From Prorocentrum cordatum (taxonomy: Eukaryota; Sar; Dinophyceae; Prorocentrales; Prorocentraceae), in contig CAUYUJ010020704.1 in NCBI GenBank assembly GCA_963575745.1, positions 189,407 to 253,406 of the forward strand: DNA of 64,000 nucleotides. Reading direction: 5' to 3'. Below are positions 39,949 to 50,803 of this stretch, piece by piece. The stretch's first letter is position 1; every line of letters starts with the position of its first letter. Below the pieces are notes generated by a model. The model worked only from the letters and a program-made list of their open reading frames with translations. It was not told where the DNA came from and searched no databases. A program made the translations under genes and the position numbers.

Positions 39949-40351
39949 CCGATTTCGGTGCACTTGTTCACCGATGGTTCGCTCGATCCAGCCGATCCCC
40001 GATCTGCTGCGCGGTCCGTGGTCGTGGTCGATCGTCGCGTTGACGGTTTCGCCTTCCAGGGGGCGTTGTGGGGTCGCGTCTGTTCCTCGCTCGATTGGCC
40101 ACTCGTTTGCGAGTCAATCTTCGAGCCTCGAGCCGGAAATGGCGGCGCTCCAGTGGGGGATATTGCGGGTTGGCGCCCAAAGTTTTCTTGCCCCAGGGGT
40201 CGCAATCGAAACCGATAATGCGGCGGCTCTCCAGGTCGCGCAGGGCCGATCCGATGCCCCCCCCCCCTGCCGCGTTCCTTGCCGCCAGTGCCACCCGTGG
40301 AACGAGCTCGCCGACTCCATTGCTAAATGGACCCGTTCTGCACCTCTCTAG
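39949..40351 (+). pseudogene. RNase H domain of a non-LTR retrotransposon (frameshifted)
   Basis: The plus strand reads VHLFTDGSLDPADP (first Asp of RNase H) in one frame, then EMAALQWGILRV (Glu) and IETDNAAAL (Asp) and NELADSIAK (last Asp) in the next. All four catalytic acids are recoverable across at least one frameshift near 40110. It removes RNA from RNA:DNA hybrids during retrotransposition. It stands before, not after, the endonuclease and reverse transcriptase, either as an unusual domain order or as the tail of a separate 5' element. Confidence 0.7.
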
Positions 40352-40599
40352 GCCCCTCGCGGCTCAGCTGGGCTTCCAGGCCAGCATGGATTGGACGTTG
40401 CCGTTGGGCGCTGCTCCGGCCGAGCGACGCGCGTGCCCTCCCATTGAAGACAGGGGATTTGCGCTCCCCCCCCGTCGCGCCCCCGTCGGTTTCGAATCCG
40501 CCCTTGAGCAGGGGGGCCCACCGGCAGCAGAGGTACCAGAGCCAGTGCCAATAGAAAACACGGGGGTGGAGGAGGAGGAAGACGTAGAGGATGAACATG

Positions 40600-41344
40600 C
40601 AGAGGCGTCCAATCATGTCCGTGTTTCCCAAAGAATGGGAACTTGCAATGCCCATTCCCTGCGCGGGGATTCAGCTCCTACAGCTTCGGTGTCGCGCCTC
40701 TCCGGCGCGGAGTCGCTCAGGGTCCAACTCCGCGATTCGGGATTCCACGCTCTGGGCGCGCAGGAAGCCCGCGCGACCGAGGGCGCGCGCGCGGCTGGGG
40801 GCTTCCTCACGCTTGCGGGGGGTAGCGACAAGGGCAACCTAGGGTGCGTATTTTGGGTCGCCACCGACACGCCCTGCGCGAGGTCAGGTCTCAAGGAGTT
40901 CTTCCTCCGTCGCTCTCATCTTATAGTCCTCCACGAATCCCCTCGCCTGTTGGTGGTCCGAGTCTCTGCGCCGCCCGTGCCGCCTGCATGGTGGCCCATG
41001 CCCTCCATTCCGACCACCCTCTCGTGTACGTTAGGGGCTGGTGGAGGGAGGCCACGGCCACGGCAGTCAATTTTGGCGCCGCCTGCTTCCTTGGTGATGT
41101 CAGCGGCCGCCTCGACCAGTCACCCGCCCCATTCGCAGGGTCGTGCGGCTTCGCGCAAACAGTCGATCGAGGGGGTGCCGAGTTTCTGGAGCCGTTGCAT
41201 TCCTCTCCCCTTTTCGCCCCCACCACGCTCCTCCTTCCCCCTGGGGCCTCTCGCACTTGGGTTTCCGCCGCGGGGTCGAAGCATCGCATCGATTTTGTTG
41301 CCTTGAGGGGCACTTTGCCCCGTCTGGTAGAAAACACAGGGTAA
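40600..41344 (+). pseudogene. AP-type endonuclease domain of a non-LTR retrotransposon (frameshifted)
   Basis: Endonuclease/exonuclease/phosphatase-type blocks are visible in order: CNAHSLRG, HALGAQEAR (usual LQET/QE block), GNLGCVFWV, a GDVSGRLD block (usual GDxN), and KHRIDFVALRG near the C terminus (usual RIDY block). The frame changes once near 40980. This enzyme nicks target DNA to prime reverse transcription. Substitutions at several key positions (Val for Asn in GDxN) suggest it is inactive. Confidence 0.65.
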
Positions 41345-42060
41345 TCGAGGATCTGGACAGACCACGCGATTGCGAGGATCACCTTCCGGCGCGGGTCGAT
41401 CTCGAGTGGCTCGTCCCTCCCAGGCCCCCCCGGCCAGCCGCGTTCTCCCTGGTCGGTCTCAAGGGCCCCGCAGCGGTGCAGGCATTCCGGTAAGCTCTGC
41501 TAGACTCGCCTCTGCCGGAGTGGTCCGTTGATGCTCACGCGCGCGATTCGACGCCGCGGGATGTATTTCTGGCACTTGCGCGCCGGCTCTTTCCACCCGA
41601 GCCAACGGCGCCCGCGCGCCCCCTTGTCAGATCATTCATTTTGAAAGTGATACGGAGGAGGCGGGCACTCCGCGCGCCATCCCACTCGAGCCCCGAGTTG
41701 AAGCTAAGGTCTGGAAAATCTCGCTACGTCGCTCCTCTGCCGCCGTTCCTTCTCCCTCCTTGACTCTCTGCCGCCCTCTGCTGCTGCTCCGTTGGCTGCT
41801 TGTGCGGTTGCCAGTTCATGGCTGATCGTTGCGTTTTCTTTGAGGATTTGGGGGGGGCAGGTCGTCCAGGCTGGGCGGGCCCCCGACTCGGCCCAGCTGT
41901 GGCGGCCCTTTCGCATTCTGCAGAGTTTTGGAGGGGGCGTGGTCGAAAAGCTACCGGCGCCTCCTGGCAGCTGCCATATCGCACGGATCCGTTGGGTAAC
42001 GCCCTCACATCGCCCCAGGTCATAGCTGCGGATGTTCGTTCGAATTTCGCCAAGTTTGAA
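41345..42060 (+). other. Linker between endonuclease and reverse transcriptase
   Basis: About 700 bp with no domain; probably the decayed inter-domain part of the same element. Confidence 0.4.
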
Positions 42061-43676
42061 ACGACAGAGATTTTGCCGCCACTTGCCCGAGCTCGGAGGC
42101 ACAACAAAGGGGGGCGCAATTTAGGTGCTGGGATCTCGCGTTCAATCCATCACGTCATGCTCCTCCGGCAACGCATTTCGCAGTTCAAAAAAGCAGCGAA
42201 GTGCGCGGCGCCAGGGCCTGACGGGATTCCAGATGCACTGTTGCGTGCTGCGCCAAAGCCATGGCTCGACTGGCGCGCCCGGTCGCGGTCAAGGTCCAGC
42301 TGCACGTGAAAGAGCCACTCGCGTGGCATGGCGGCGCGGCGGCCCCCCCTGACAAGAGCTCAGGGGAATCATGTCTTATCGCCTTCTATCGGCAAATCCT
42401 CCTCATGAGCAACGTCGCCAAACACCGCGGCCGGTTCCTCCGGAAACAGCTCCTCTCTATCACTTCCTTCTTCTGGGAAACACAGTGCGGGGGGCTTGAA
42501 GGCCGCCCAACAATGGCTTCGCACGTGGCCCGAACCTTGCCTCTGCCCACCCAGCAGAGGAAAGTCTCGACGGTTTTTTCACAGACATTAAAGCCGCATT
42601 TAATTCCGCGGTGCGGGACTTTGTTCCTCCCCTTCCCGCGGACCCCAAGGACTTGGCCGAAGCGTCTGGCAGCGCAGACATCCCATTGCCGCTGCTTCCT
42701 GCCCTGAAGGCTGCCTTGGCTCAGCCTAGCCTCCTGGATCCTGCGACTCCCGGCCAGCATCTAGTGGCCGTGGCGCCTGAAGCGCGCGCGCCCCCGGTTC
42801 CAAGTTGCGGGTGGTTGCGAGATCTGCCGCGTTCGCGCGGGGGCACGGCCAGGGGGCCCCCTGGCCGAATGGGTTTTCAATGTGTCATCCACCCTCCTCC
42901 TGGCAAGGATAAGGGGGGACCTAGAACGCGCGGGCCCCCCGCCCTACTCGACGACCCCCAGGGGCGTTTTCTCCCCCCCCGACGAGCGCAGGGGCGCGGA
43001 GGCCGCAGAGGTCGCCTACGCAGACGATATGCTTGCTCTGCGTGTGGCTCTGGCTAACAATCGTCTCCGTGAACTGATCGGGCACGCTGTGGACATTTTG
43101 TACGCAGCCATGATGGAGGGAGGGTTGCGCTTGAATTTCGGCCCAGGAAAAAACAGGGGCCCTGGACCGGTTAATGCACGCAAGGACCTTCCGTTGCGCG
43201 CCCAGCCAGGTGCTTTCGCCCAGGTGCCGGCAAGCGGCCAACCTGGTTTCCAAGTGCAAGCATTTGGGTAGTATGGCCCATCGTTCAGGTGCGAGGTGGC
43301 CTATCGGAGGCGGCAGTTTCATGTGGCCCTGGGTCCGCTCAGTCGATCAGTTTTTCCTCGCGCCCGACTGCCGCTTCCCACGAAACTGATGCGGTTGCAT
43401 TCGCTGGGGTTTTCTCGATTGCTTTTCGACGCAACGGCGCGGCACCGGTTGCGCGCGCATGCTCTCGATTTGTCGCAGGCTGCGCATCTGAAGGGCCGTC
43501 GGGCGGCGGCCCGATTGCGGACGAGGCCGGATGGCCCCCAGCCTTCGGTCGAGGACGTTTTGGGTCACGCGGGGGAGGTCCCCGGGGAGATTCGCATCCG
43601 CAGCATCAGACTCCGCCACGTGCCCAACTTGCTCCTCGAAGCCCCCCCTCGCAATTACGGTTGCTCCTCGATCTAA
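42060..43676 (+). pseudogene. Reverse transcriptase domain of a non-LTR retrotransposon (frameshifted)
   Basis: Fingers and palm motifs occur in order but in shifting frames: AAPGPDGIPDALL (42205 region), FFTDIKAAFNSAVRDF with the first catalytic Asp (near 42575), ARPGGPLAEWVF in place of the usual RPGDPL, then VAYADDMLALRV with the catalytic Asp pair (near 43010), followed by GGLRLNFGPGK and CKHLGS thumb-like blocks. At least three frameshifts. The AYADD motif and the upstream endonuclease mark a LINE-type enzyme. Confidence 0.8.
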
Positions 43677-44240
43677 CAGCCCATCGCAAGGACTCTCGGG
43701 CGCAAGCGCGTCGCCCGCGCGCCGGGGGCATGGGGGCCCCGCAGGGCGAGAGCCCGCCCGTCCACAGATCTCGCTGGCTCCCTGGCTGGACCCGGGGGGG
43801 CATGCCAAATTTGCCTTCGCGATTTTCGCGCCCGCCCCCGCCTCCCGAGGCATCTTCGGCGCGGAGCAGAAGCTTGTCTCCAAGGACTGATCCAATGGGG
43901 GGCTCTCCAGCAGCAGGACCACGCGGAGGCCGTCGCCCTCGGCGCGACTGGGCTCCGCCCCGCATCCGCCGAGACCCCCCCGCTCCAAGTCTACGGTCCT
44001 GCTTAAGCCCCCGCCGCCACCAAGCCACCTGCGGGCCCCCGCGCGCGTCCCAGCCCGGCAGTGAGTGGCCCGCGCAGAGCGCCTTCCCTTCCACCCGCCC
44101 CGCTCCGACATCCTCAGAGTGCGTCGCATGGTCTTCTACATGCTGCAGCTGTTTTGCGGCCTGCGCCGCCCGCGAGATGTCCGAGGCCATTTTGAGGGTT
44201 TCGTTTCGGCCGCCGGCGCCCCTCTGGTCACGCTTAGCCT
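43677..44240. other. Retrotransposon C-terminal linker, nothing recognised
   Basis: GC-rich with several open frames. The segment MVFYMLQLFCGLRRPRDV (44130-44180) may begin the next domain. Confidence 0.35.
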
Positions 44241-45014
44241 GCCAATGGCCAGTGTTTAGGTCCAAGAGAACATGTCCATTTCACGTTCCATATCCTTGTT
44301 CTTGGACCTCATCAAGAATGGGCGCGCGATTGGTGTGGTCGCGAGCCCGCCACGCGCGACGCGTTAGCAGCTCGGCCCTGTTTTCTAATAACGCAGAACG
44401 GCCCCCGCCCTGTTAGATCCATCAGTAATATCTGGGGCGCCCCCGCGAGCTCCGCGGCTGAATTAAAACAACTCGACCTGGGCAACGCCCTGTACATATC
44501 GAGTCTGACTTTCATGTATGCCTGCTATATTTTTGGAGCGGCCAGCACTTTTGCACACCCCGCGCCTCCTTCGGAACCCCTGGCCCCCTCCAGTTGGTTT
44601 CTGCCAGAGAGTTCATCTGCTTGCCCTGGGCAGGCAAGACCCCAGCGGCAACTTGGATTTTGTCTGGGTCGATCAGTGCGAGTTCGCGGCGGCCGCGGTC
44701 GAACCCGCCCAGTTCTTACTGGTCGGTCAGCCCTCGTTTTGCCAGGCTCTGTCCAGCCCCCCGGCGGGGGGCGCTGTTCCCACAGGGACTGCGCAAGCAG
44801 TAGCCCGCGCGGAGTTGCCAGCGACGGCTTTGTCGAGGACCCCCCAGCAGCGCAACCCGACCGCTACATCTCGGAGTTGTGCGTTTCTATAGCGGCGCAG
44901 CTGCTCCAAGCTGCCAGGTCCCGGCTGCCAGAGGCGACCGGGTTTCCTTCTTCATGCGACGGCGCTGCTACTAGGGAGGATCTCGCACCCTTCCACTTCC
45001 CTCTGAACTCTTAG
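44241..45014 (+). pseudogene. C-terminal methyltransferase-like domain of the non-LTR retrotransposon (frameshifted)
   Basis: Readable blocks: LFLDLIKNGRAIGVVASPP, ELKQLDLGNALYISSLTF, IFGAASTFAHPAPP followed by EPLAPSSWFLPE, LDFCLGRS, and a tail ending in ISELCVSIAAQLLQAA. The ASPP...HPAPP...SW order parallels SPGC...FEHP...SSW in the copia element at 53632-54380. As I recall, the same layout with SPPC is frequent in dinoflagellate retroelement proteins and resembles motif IV of cytosine-5 methyltransferases. Here the Cys is replaced, so catalysis is unlikely. Function unproven. Confidence 0.5.
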
Positions 45015-45400
45015 TTGTTCTCTCCTCCTTTCTTGGCTTAGCGCGCGTTCGCTCGAGTCGTCGCGCCTGTCTGTGGGGTTCTGGAGGGATGTGGAGTCAG
45101 AAGAGCAAGGGGGTATGGTGCAAACGCGGGGGCAAGAAACTACCCGCGGCCAGTGTTTTGACTGCCGCGGCCGCGCTGGTATCCAGTTTTTCTTGATGGG
45201 GAAAGCGGCGCGGCGTCGCAGCACCTAATCAACCCTTGCAGTACCATGAAGGCGGGTGATAAGGGACAGTTTTTTGAATTGGGCAGGCAGAGTGCATGGC
45301 GGTACCTGTCACCCGGGTGCGCGCGGCGCCTCATCAACTCTCGCAGTAATGGGAAGGGCGCCTGGTGTGCGCGGCACCAAACCAACCCTCGCAGTACCCA
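45015..45400. other. No gene; short CTCGCAGTA repeats
   Basis: Three copies of (CCTTGCAGTA / CTCGCAGTAA / CTCGCAGTAC) spaced about 90 and 50 bp lie within GC-rich DNA. Confidence 0.45.
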
Positions 45401-45757
45401 TTTGTTCCTCCTCATCCTCCTCCTCCTCCTTCTCTTCCTCCTCCTCCTCCTTTTAATTCAGTGCTTCGCTGCCGCCTTCGGTACCGTCGGGAAGAAGGAG
45501 GAGGACGAGGAGGAGGAGGAGGAGGTGGAAGAGGAGGAGGAGGAGAAGTTTGATGATGATTCTGCCGGTGATGATGAATAGGAGGAGGAGGAGGAGGAGG
45601 AGGAGGAGGAGGAGGAGGAGGAGGAGGAGGAGGGGAAGGAGGAGGAGGAGGAGGAGGAGGAGGAGGAGGATGGGGAGGAGGAGGAGGAAGAGGAGGAGGA
45701 GGAGGGGGAGGAGGAGGGGGAGGAAGAAAAGGAGGAGGAGGAGGAGGGGGAGGACGA
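45401..45757. repeat. CTC then GGA trinucleotide microsatellite
   Basis: CTCCTCCTC on the plus strand to about 45455, then nearly pure GGA/GAG from 45495 to 45757. Long Pro-, Leu-, Ser- or Glu-rich frames here are artefacts. Confidence 0.95.
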
Positions 45758-45860
45758 CCAGTGTAAACCCAAAGCTCATCGACTACAAGGCACCCTCCCA
45801 CGTCTTTTCTACGCAGGCCCCGCCCCTTCAACACTTGATGTTCATTGCGGGGTGCCCCTT
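45758..45860 (+). repeat. GGA-linked dispersed repeat, copy 1
   Basis: CCAGTGTAAACCCAAAGCTC directly follows the GGA tract; homology to copies 47892-48000 and 63864-63976 runs for about 45 bp and then fades. Confidence 0.6.
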
Positions 45861-46059
45861 TAGAAATCAAGTGTCTGAGAATCACCAACCTCGACAAAAC
45901 ATAATTCTTGGGATTGCAACGCCGCGAATCAACGTGGCTTTCGCGTCATGACAAGATCCGTGGAACTTCAGGACCGCGGCTTCACGTGACTGTTGCGGCC
46001 CAACAATCCTTCATCATGTCAGAGCACCGTTTCTGTTACTTGAGCCGTTCGAATCGTTA

Positions 46060-46320
46060 AACTTGTTGCAAGCTTTCGGTCGAACTTGCGCGGTTCCTCA
46101 GGCCGTCAATTGAAACTGCTGGGAACTCTGAAGACGAATGTGCGCGACGACATGGCGAGAGCCACATGTGCAAAACCGACCGCCTTCCATCCGCGAGTAT
46201 GTTGCCAACTTTCAAGACGAATGTGCGCGACGTTAACCCGAGAGCCGCATTGTCAAGACCCTGTTGCAAATTTTGCGCACGCGCGCGACGCTGAGGCGAG
46301 AAGGTTGCACATTTCAAAAT
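46060..46320 (-). repeat. R4 repeat, about three inverted copies
   Basis: Copies with GACGAATGTGCGCGACG and GCGAGAGCC on the plus strand are the reverse complement of the units at 47431-47690. Confidence 0.6.
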
Positions 46321-47430
46321 TCAGAGTAAAGTGGTAAGGCAATATTAGGCGAAACGTCTGGCCCGCCCTACCGACACTTCTGGGGGTGCGACAGGGGGGG
46401 ATTTGTTTATAATGGAGTAGGAATGGAGGGGAGGGTGGAGGAGGAGGTCGAGGGCAAATTGATGAGGGAATTGTGTGTGTGTGCGTGTCATACCCTGGCA
46501 CACATCGTTTTGGTGCTTGTGCTACGGAACGGTTCCCTCAATATTTTCCTGCCCCCATCTTTCTGTCTCAGCTTGCTCTTTGGTCGGGAAAACAATCTCC
46601 AGGAGGCACTCCCCGGAAGTGGGATATCTTCTTCGACTCCGTTGGCAGAGATCCCCTGCTGCACGTGCCACAGCAGGGCTTCCCGTAGGCGGCATCGTTC
46701 CCCGCCCGCGCAGCTTTGTGAGGTGGCCAGATTGACCACTTCATCCGTCCAACCGGCGCGCATTGCTGAATTTAACACGGATGGGCAGCACGGACCCAGC
46801 CTGCTGCCCCGTTCGCGGTTGCATGCTAGTTTTTTTGTTGTTTTCTTCTCGATCATCTCCATCACCTCCACCTCCACTTGAGCTCGTCCCCCTCATTTTC
46901 CTTATCCTTATCCATGCCTTCCTTTTTCTCCGCCCTCCTCCTTTGTCCTGCTACTCCTCTTTCTCCATCACCTCTTTCCCCCTTGCCCCTCGCCCACACG
47001 TCTTACTTTCCGGCGCGATTGGTTTGACCTTTCCCCCACCTCGCTGGTTCTCATGGCACTCTGCCTCCTCACTCCTCCTCTTCCTCCTCCGTCGCCTCAT
47101 TCATCCTCACTCGGCGCCCTTCTCCTAGGGTACATCGCCCTCATGTTGTCTCCTTCCTCCGTCTCCTTCGCCTCCTGCTCCTCCTCCTCCTCTTCCTCCT
47201 CCTCTCCCTCCTCCTCCTCATCTTCCCTTTCCTCTTCCTCTTCCTCCTCCTCCCTCCTCCCTCCTCCCTCTCTTCCTCCTCCTCCTCCTACTCCTCCATT
47301 CCTTGTTCCCATCACAAGCTTTTCCTTGTCGCACTCCGAGGCCAGTTTTGAGGACGGGCCATGCGTGTCGCTGGAGAATTCCTCACCACTGATGACCCTG
47401 AAGCTCAAAAGTTGACAAGGGTTCCACAGA
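46321..47430. other. No gene; CTCCTC-rich stretch
   Basis: Nothing recognised at 46321-46830. From 46850 to 47300 the plus strand is pyrimidine-rich with a CTC microsatellite at 47170-47300. Confidence 0.5.
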
Positions 47431-47690
47431 TGGAGGGCAGGTGGTTTTCAAAATGTGACTCTCGCCTTAGCGCCGCGTGCATTATTCTAAAACATTTGCA
47501 AGAGTTTTTCGGATTGAGGGCGACTGGTTTTCAACAAGTGGCTCTCGCTTTAGCGCCGCGCGCATTCGTTTTACAATTTGCAAGAGTTTCACTGGTTGAG
47601 GGCGGCTCCTTTTCAAAATGTGGCTCTCGCCTTAGCGCCGCGGACATTCGTTTATTTCATGTAAAAGAGTTTCACGCGTTCCCATTATCA
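47431..47690 (+). repeat. R4 repeat, three tandem copies of ~81 bp
   Basis: Copies near 47440, 47520 and 47601, each with GGTTTTCAA, GTG(A/G)CTCTCGC(C/T)TTAGCGCCGC, CATT(A/C) and TTTGCAAGAGTTT. Confidence 0.8.
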
Positions 47691-47891
47691 GCGTACCAGA
47701 AATTTGGTTTTGGAAAGATTCAGGATTATGCGGGCTCAATAGTTACATTCATTCGCTGTTTCGAAGTCCCAGGAGTGGCGTTCTCGCACGATTCAGGCTC
47801 GTCAAGACGCAACAGTCAGGTTGATCCGTGGCGTTGAAATCCCGAGAACAATGTTTTGGCATACTTCGGAGTCCTCAAACAGTGAGCTTCC

Positions 47892-48000
47892 GACGGGGCA
47901 GTTCCCTCAGCGGTGATGAGCCGTTGTAGGAGCCCATGAAAAGGGAGTTTGGAGGGAGGGTTTATTCCAACATCCTTGATGGCTCTTGGGTTTACACTGG
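47892..48000 (-). repeat. GGA-linked dispersed repeat, copy 2
   Basis: On the minus strand it reads CCAGTGTAAACCCAAGAGCC through GGAACTGCCCCGT and abuts a GGA (plus-strand CTC) tract at 48001-48090. Confidence 0.7.
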
Positions 48001-48120
48001 CCCTCCTCCTCCTCCTACTCGTCCTCGTCCTCCTGCTCCTCATCGTCCTCCTCCTCCTCCTCCTCCTCGTCTCCCTCCTCCTCCCCCCTCCTTCTCCCCT
48101 GCCTCCTCCCGGCCGCGCTG
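48001..48120. repeat. CTC trinucleotide microsatellite
   Basis: CTCCTCCTC with CGTC interruptions. Confidence 0.9.
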
Positions 48121-48149
48121 GCTCGAGGTGGCCCCCAGTGACGCTCCCT

Positions 48150-49056
48150 TAGCTTAGCGTTGCTTATCTCATCTTAGCTTAGCTTATTTCATCTTAGCTT
48201 AGCTTAGCTTCATCTTAGTTCAGGTTTATTCCCTACCCAGGCTCTGCCTAGAGGGTTCTTACTCTCTTTCTTAACGGGGCCGGGCAGTGGAAATCGCCCC
48301 GGGCGGTTCCCCCGGTATCCGCCCTGCGGTTCCCCCAGTTGCGCCCCCTGGGTTCACCCAGCTTAGCTTTGCTAAGCGTAGCTAAGCTAAGCTTACCTTA
48401 GTTTAGCTTAGCTTAGCCTATCTCATCTTAGCTTAGCTTAGCCTATCTCATCTTAGCTTAGCTTAGCTTTGCCTAGCCTAGCTTGGCTTAGCTTAGCTTA
48501 GCTGAACTCAGCTTAGCTTGGCTTAGTTTAGCTTTGCTTAGCTGGGCCTGGCTTAGCTTAGCTTTGCCTAGCCTAGCTTAGCTCATCTGAACGTAGCTTA
48601 TCTTATTACAGCTTAGCTTATCTTAGCTTAACTTAGCGCAGCGCAGCATAGCGCAGCGCAACATTAGCACATCATAGCATAGCATAGCACAGCATAGCCA
48701 AGTATATCATAGCATATCATAGCCAATCCTAGCATAGCATACCATAGCATAACATAGTATAGCACATCATATCATAACGCAGCATAACATAGCATATCAT
48801 ATCATAGCACAGCATTGCTTGGCATAGCACAGCGCAGCATAGCATAGCACAGCACAGCACAGTACAGCATATCATAGCATAGCATGGCGCATCATAGCAT
48901 AGCATAGCATGGCATAGCATAGCGCAGCATCGCATATCACAACATAGCCTAGCATAGCATAGCATAGCGCAGTATAGCATAGCATAGCATAGCATCGCAT
49001 ATCATAGCGCAGCACAGCATAGCATAGCATAGCATAGCGCAGCATAGTGAAGCAGA
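48150..49056. repeat. Satellite block: AGCTT pentamers changing to AGCAT
   Basis: TTAGC/AGCTT pentamers with GCTTTGC variants (48150-48620, interrupted by unrelated DNA at 48225-48360), then AGCATAGCAT-type units (48640-49050). The change occurs within about 40 bp at 48620-48660. Confidence 0.93.
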
Positions 49057-49169
49057 TGGACAATATATTCCACGAGTAGGTTTAGCACGTTAGAGTTGTG
49101 TCACGTTGTGCCTGTGAAACGACACTTTGGCTCAAGGGAAAACATTCTGCCAACGTTGCTGCTGCTACA
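49057..49169 (+). repeat. 5' LTR (113 bp)
   Basis: Starts TGGACAATATATTCC and ends GCTGCTGCTACA (TG...CA). Seven substitutions and no indels against the 3' LTR. Contains TTTGGCTCAAG at 49126-49136. Confidence 0.93.
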
Positions 49170-49170
49170 G

Positions 49171-49188
49171 TTGGTAGCGGAGCCGTGG
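49171..49188 (+). other. Primer-binding site
   Basis: TTGGTAGCGGAGCCGTGG begins one base after the LTR. It resembles the TGGTATCAGAGC copia site that pairs with initiator Met tRNA. Confidence 0.65.
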
Positions 49189-49306
49189 CCGGGCCAGTAG
49201 GCCATGGGTGGCGCCGAGCAGCCGTGAGGGGCTCAGCTCGGGCGCTGCTTGCGAGCCTCTGGCCGGTGCACGGCTTTGCAGCAAGGAACGGTGCGATCCA
49301 CGGCAG

Positions 49307-50735
49307 ATGCCGGCACACGGCGAGAAGGCAGATGACATGGAGTTCACGGGTGCCGTGATCGGTGGCAGTGAGACGGCAGCTGGAGCGAGCCCCCCAGGTG
49401 AGGCCCCACCTCCGGCTGCGACACCGCCGCTGGCCATCACGGAGCAGCAGCTGCGAGACCTCGTGGCTGGGGTAGTGCGAGACACTATGGCGGCGCCTGG
49501 CGCCGCGGCACGCGAGGTCGGACAGCAGGACAAGGCCGGCAATGACAAGTGGGACCCTTGGCGACGCGATGGAGCTGATCACCAGGCATCAGCAGCAGAT
49601 GCCAGGGGTAAGGGCGATGATGATTGGCGGAAACGACGCGACGACGAGTTCGACGCATGGAAGGATTGGAGATCTGACGAGTGGAAGACGGGCAGCTGGG
49701 ACAGCAAAGGTACCAGCAGCCAGCACCACAACGAGAACAGGGACGACGGCGAGGCTTGGAGTAGCGACGCCTGGCGACAGCAGGGCGGATGGCAGTGGCA
49801 GAGCTCGGGATTCGTGAAAGGCGACTATTCTGATCCGCCTGCGTGGCCAGGCTGGACTCACTACAGACAGTGGAGAAAAGCCGTGCGCCGATGGGACCGA
49901 GGCACTGACGTGCCCGTGTGGAGGCGTGGAGAGAAATTCCTACGCCTGTTCGATTGGACGATGCAAGCCAAGTTTGACGACATACCTGAGGCCACTCTCA
50001 CCGAGGCTGGCTGGCTCGACGTGGTCATCTCCCGTATGGACATCATGATCGGGGAGCGCGAGGGAGATGAGCTGAGACGAGCCGGGCGAAATGCCCTCTT
50101 CGAGGCCGCGAGAGAGGCCAAGGAGAGCCTGACCCAGTACGTGGCCCGGCGGGAAGCGGCCTTCCTCGAGGACGAGGCCAATGTCCTGTGGCTTTCCGAC
50201 AAGATGGAAGGGTCTGCTCCTCGAGGAAGGCTCAGATTTGAGCAACCAGGGCATGTAACACTTGCGCACTCTCACGCAAAGGAAGCTCGATTTCACCCAG
50301 GCTGCCTGGGCACAGCGGCAGCTGGATGCATCCGGCACCGAGAGGCTGCTCCCCGGTAGGTCCGCAAGCGCCCTTTTCGGAGCCGGCGTCGAGAGTGAAG
50401 ACCCCGGCGGCGCCGCCTGTCAGTCCTCCCCCCCTCTCTCCTCGTACCCGGTCGGTGGTGAAGGTGAGGTTTCCGAGGACGAGTACGACGAGAGCGAGGA
50501 AGAGGAGGACGAGGACCAGTGGGACGAGGCAGCGCTGCTGGCAGAGATCGAGGACATTGACCTGGATGAAGACCAGGTCGCAGACGTCATGGCAGCCATC
50601 GTGTCTCGGTCAAACAAGAGAACGTGGAAACAAAACGAAGACATCGAGCGGGTTGCCAAGAGGGACCGTGAGTACTACGGCCAGCAGGCTCGGGCTCACT
50701 ATCTCGGCCGCCACGTCCGCCAGTTGCAGGGCTAG
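49307..50735 (+). pseudogene. gag: copia Gag (frameshifted)
   Basis: Starts at ATG 49307 (MPAHGEKADDMEF). An acidic, Trp-rich segment (DEFDAWKDW, DEWKTGSWD) is followed by the Gag core: DPPAWPGWTHYRQWRKAVRRWDRGTDVP, EKFLRLFDW, and AGRNALFEAAREAKESL. Near 50210 the frame shifts; the new frame has a stop (50256) and continues as LTQRKLDFTQAAWAQRQLD, an acidic stretch (DEYDESEEEEDEDQWDEAALLAEIED) and a basic end at 50735. Gag packages the RNA into particles. The shift and the stop mean this copy cannot make full Gag. Confidence 0.8.
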
Positions 50736-50803
50736 GTCGCGGGCGAGGAAGAGGTCGAGGGCCCGCCCGCGGTCGTTGTCGCCCGCGCCTCTCACCAGAC
50801 CAG

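Noticed and set aside
45412-45951. Pro-, Leu-, Ser-, Arg-rich frames on both strands
   Set aside because: Translations of the CTC/GGA microsatellite.
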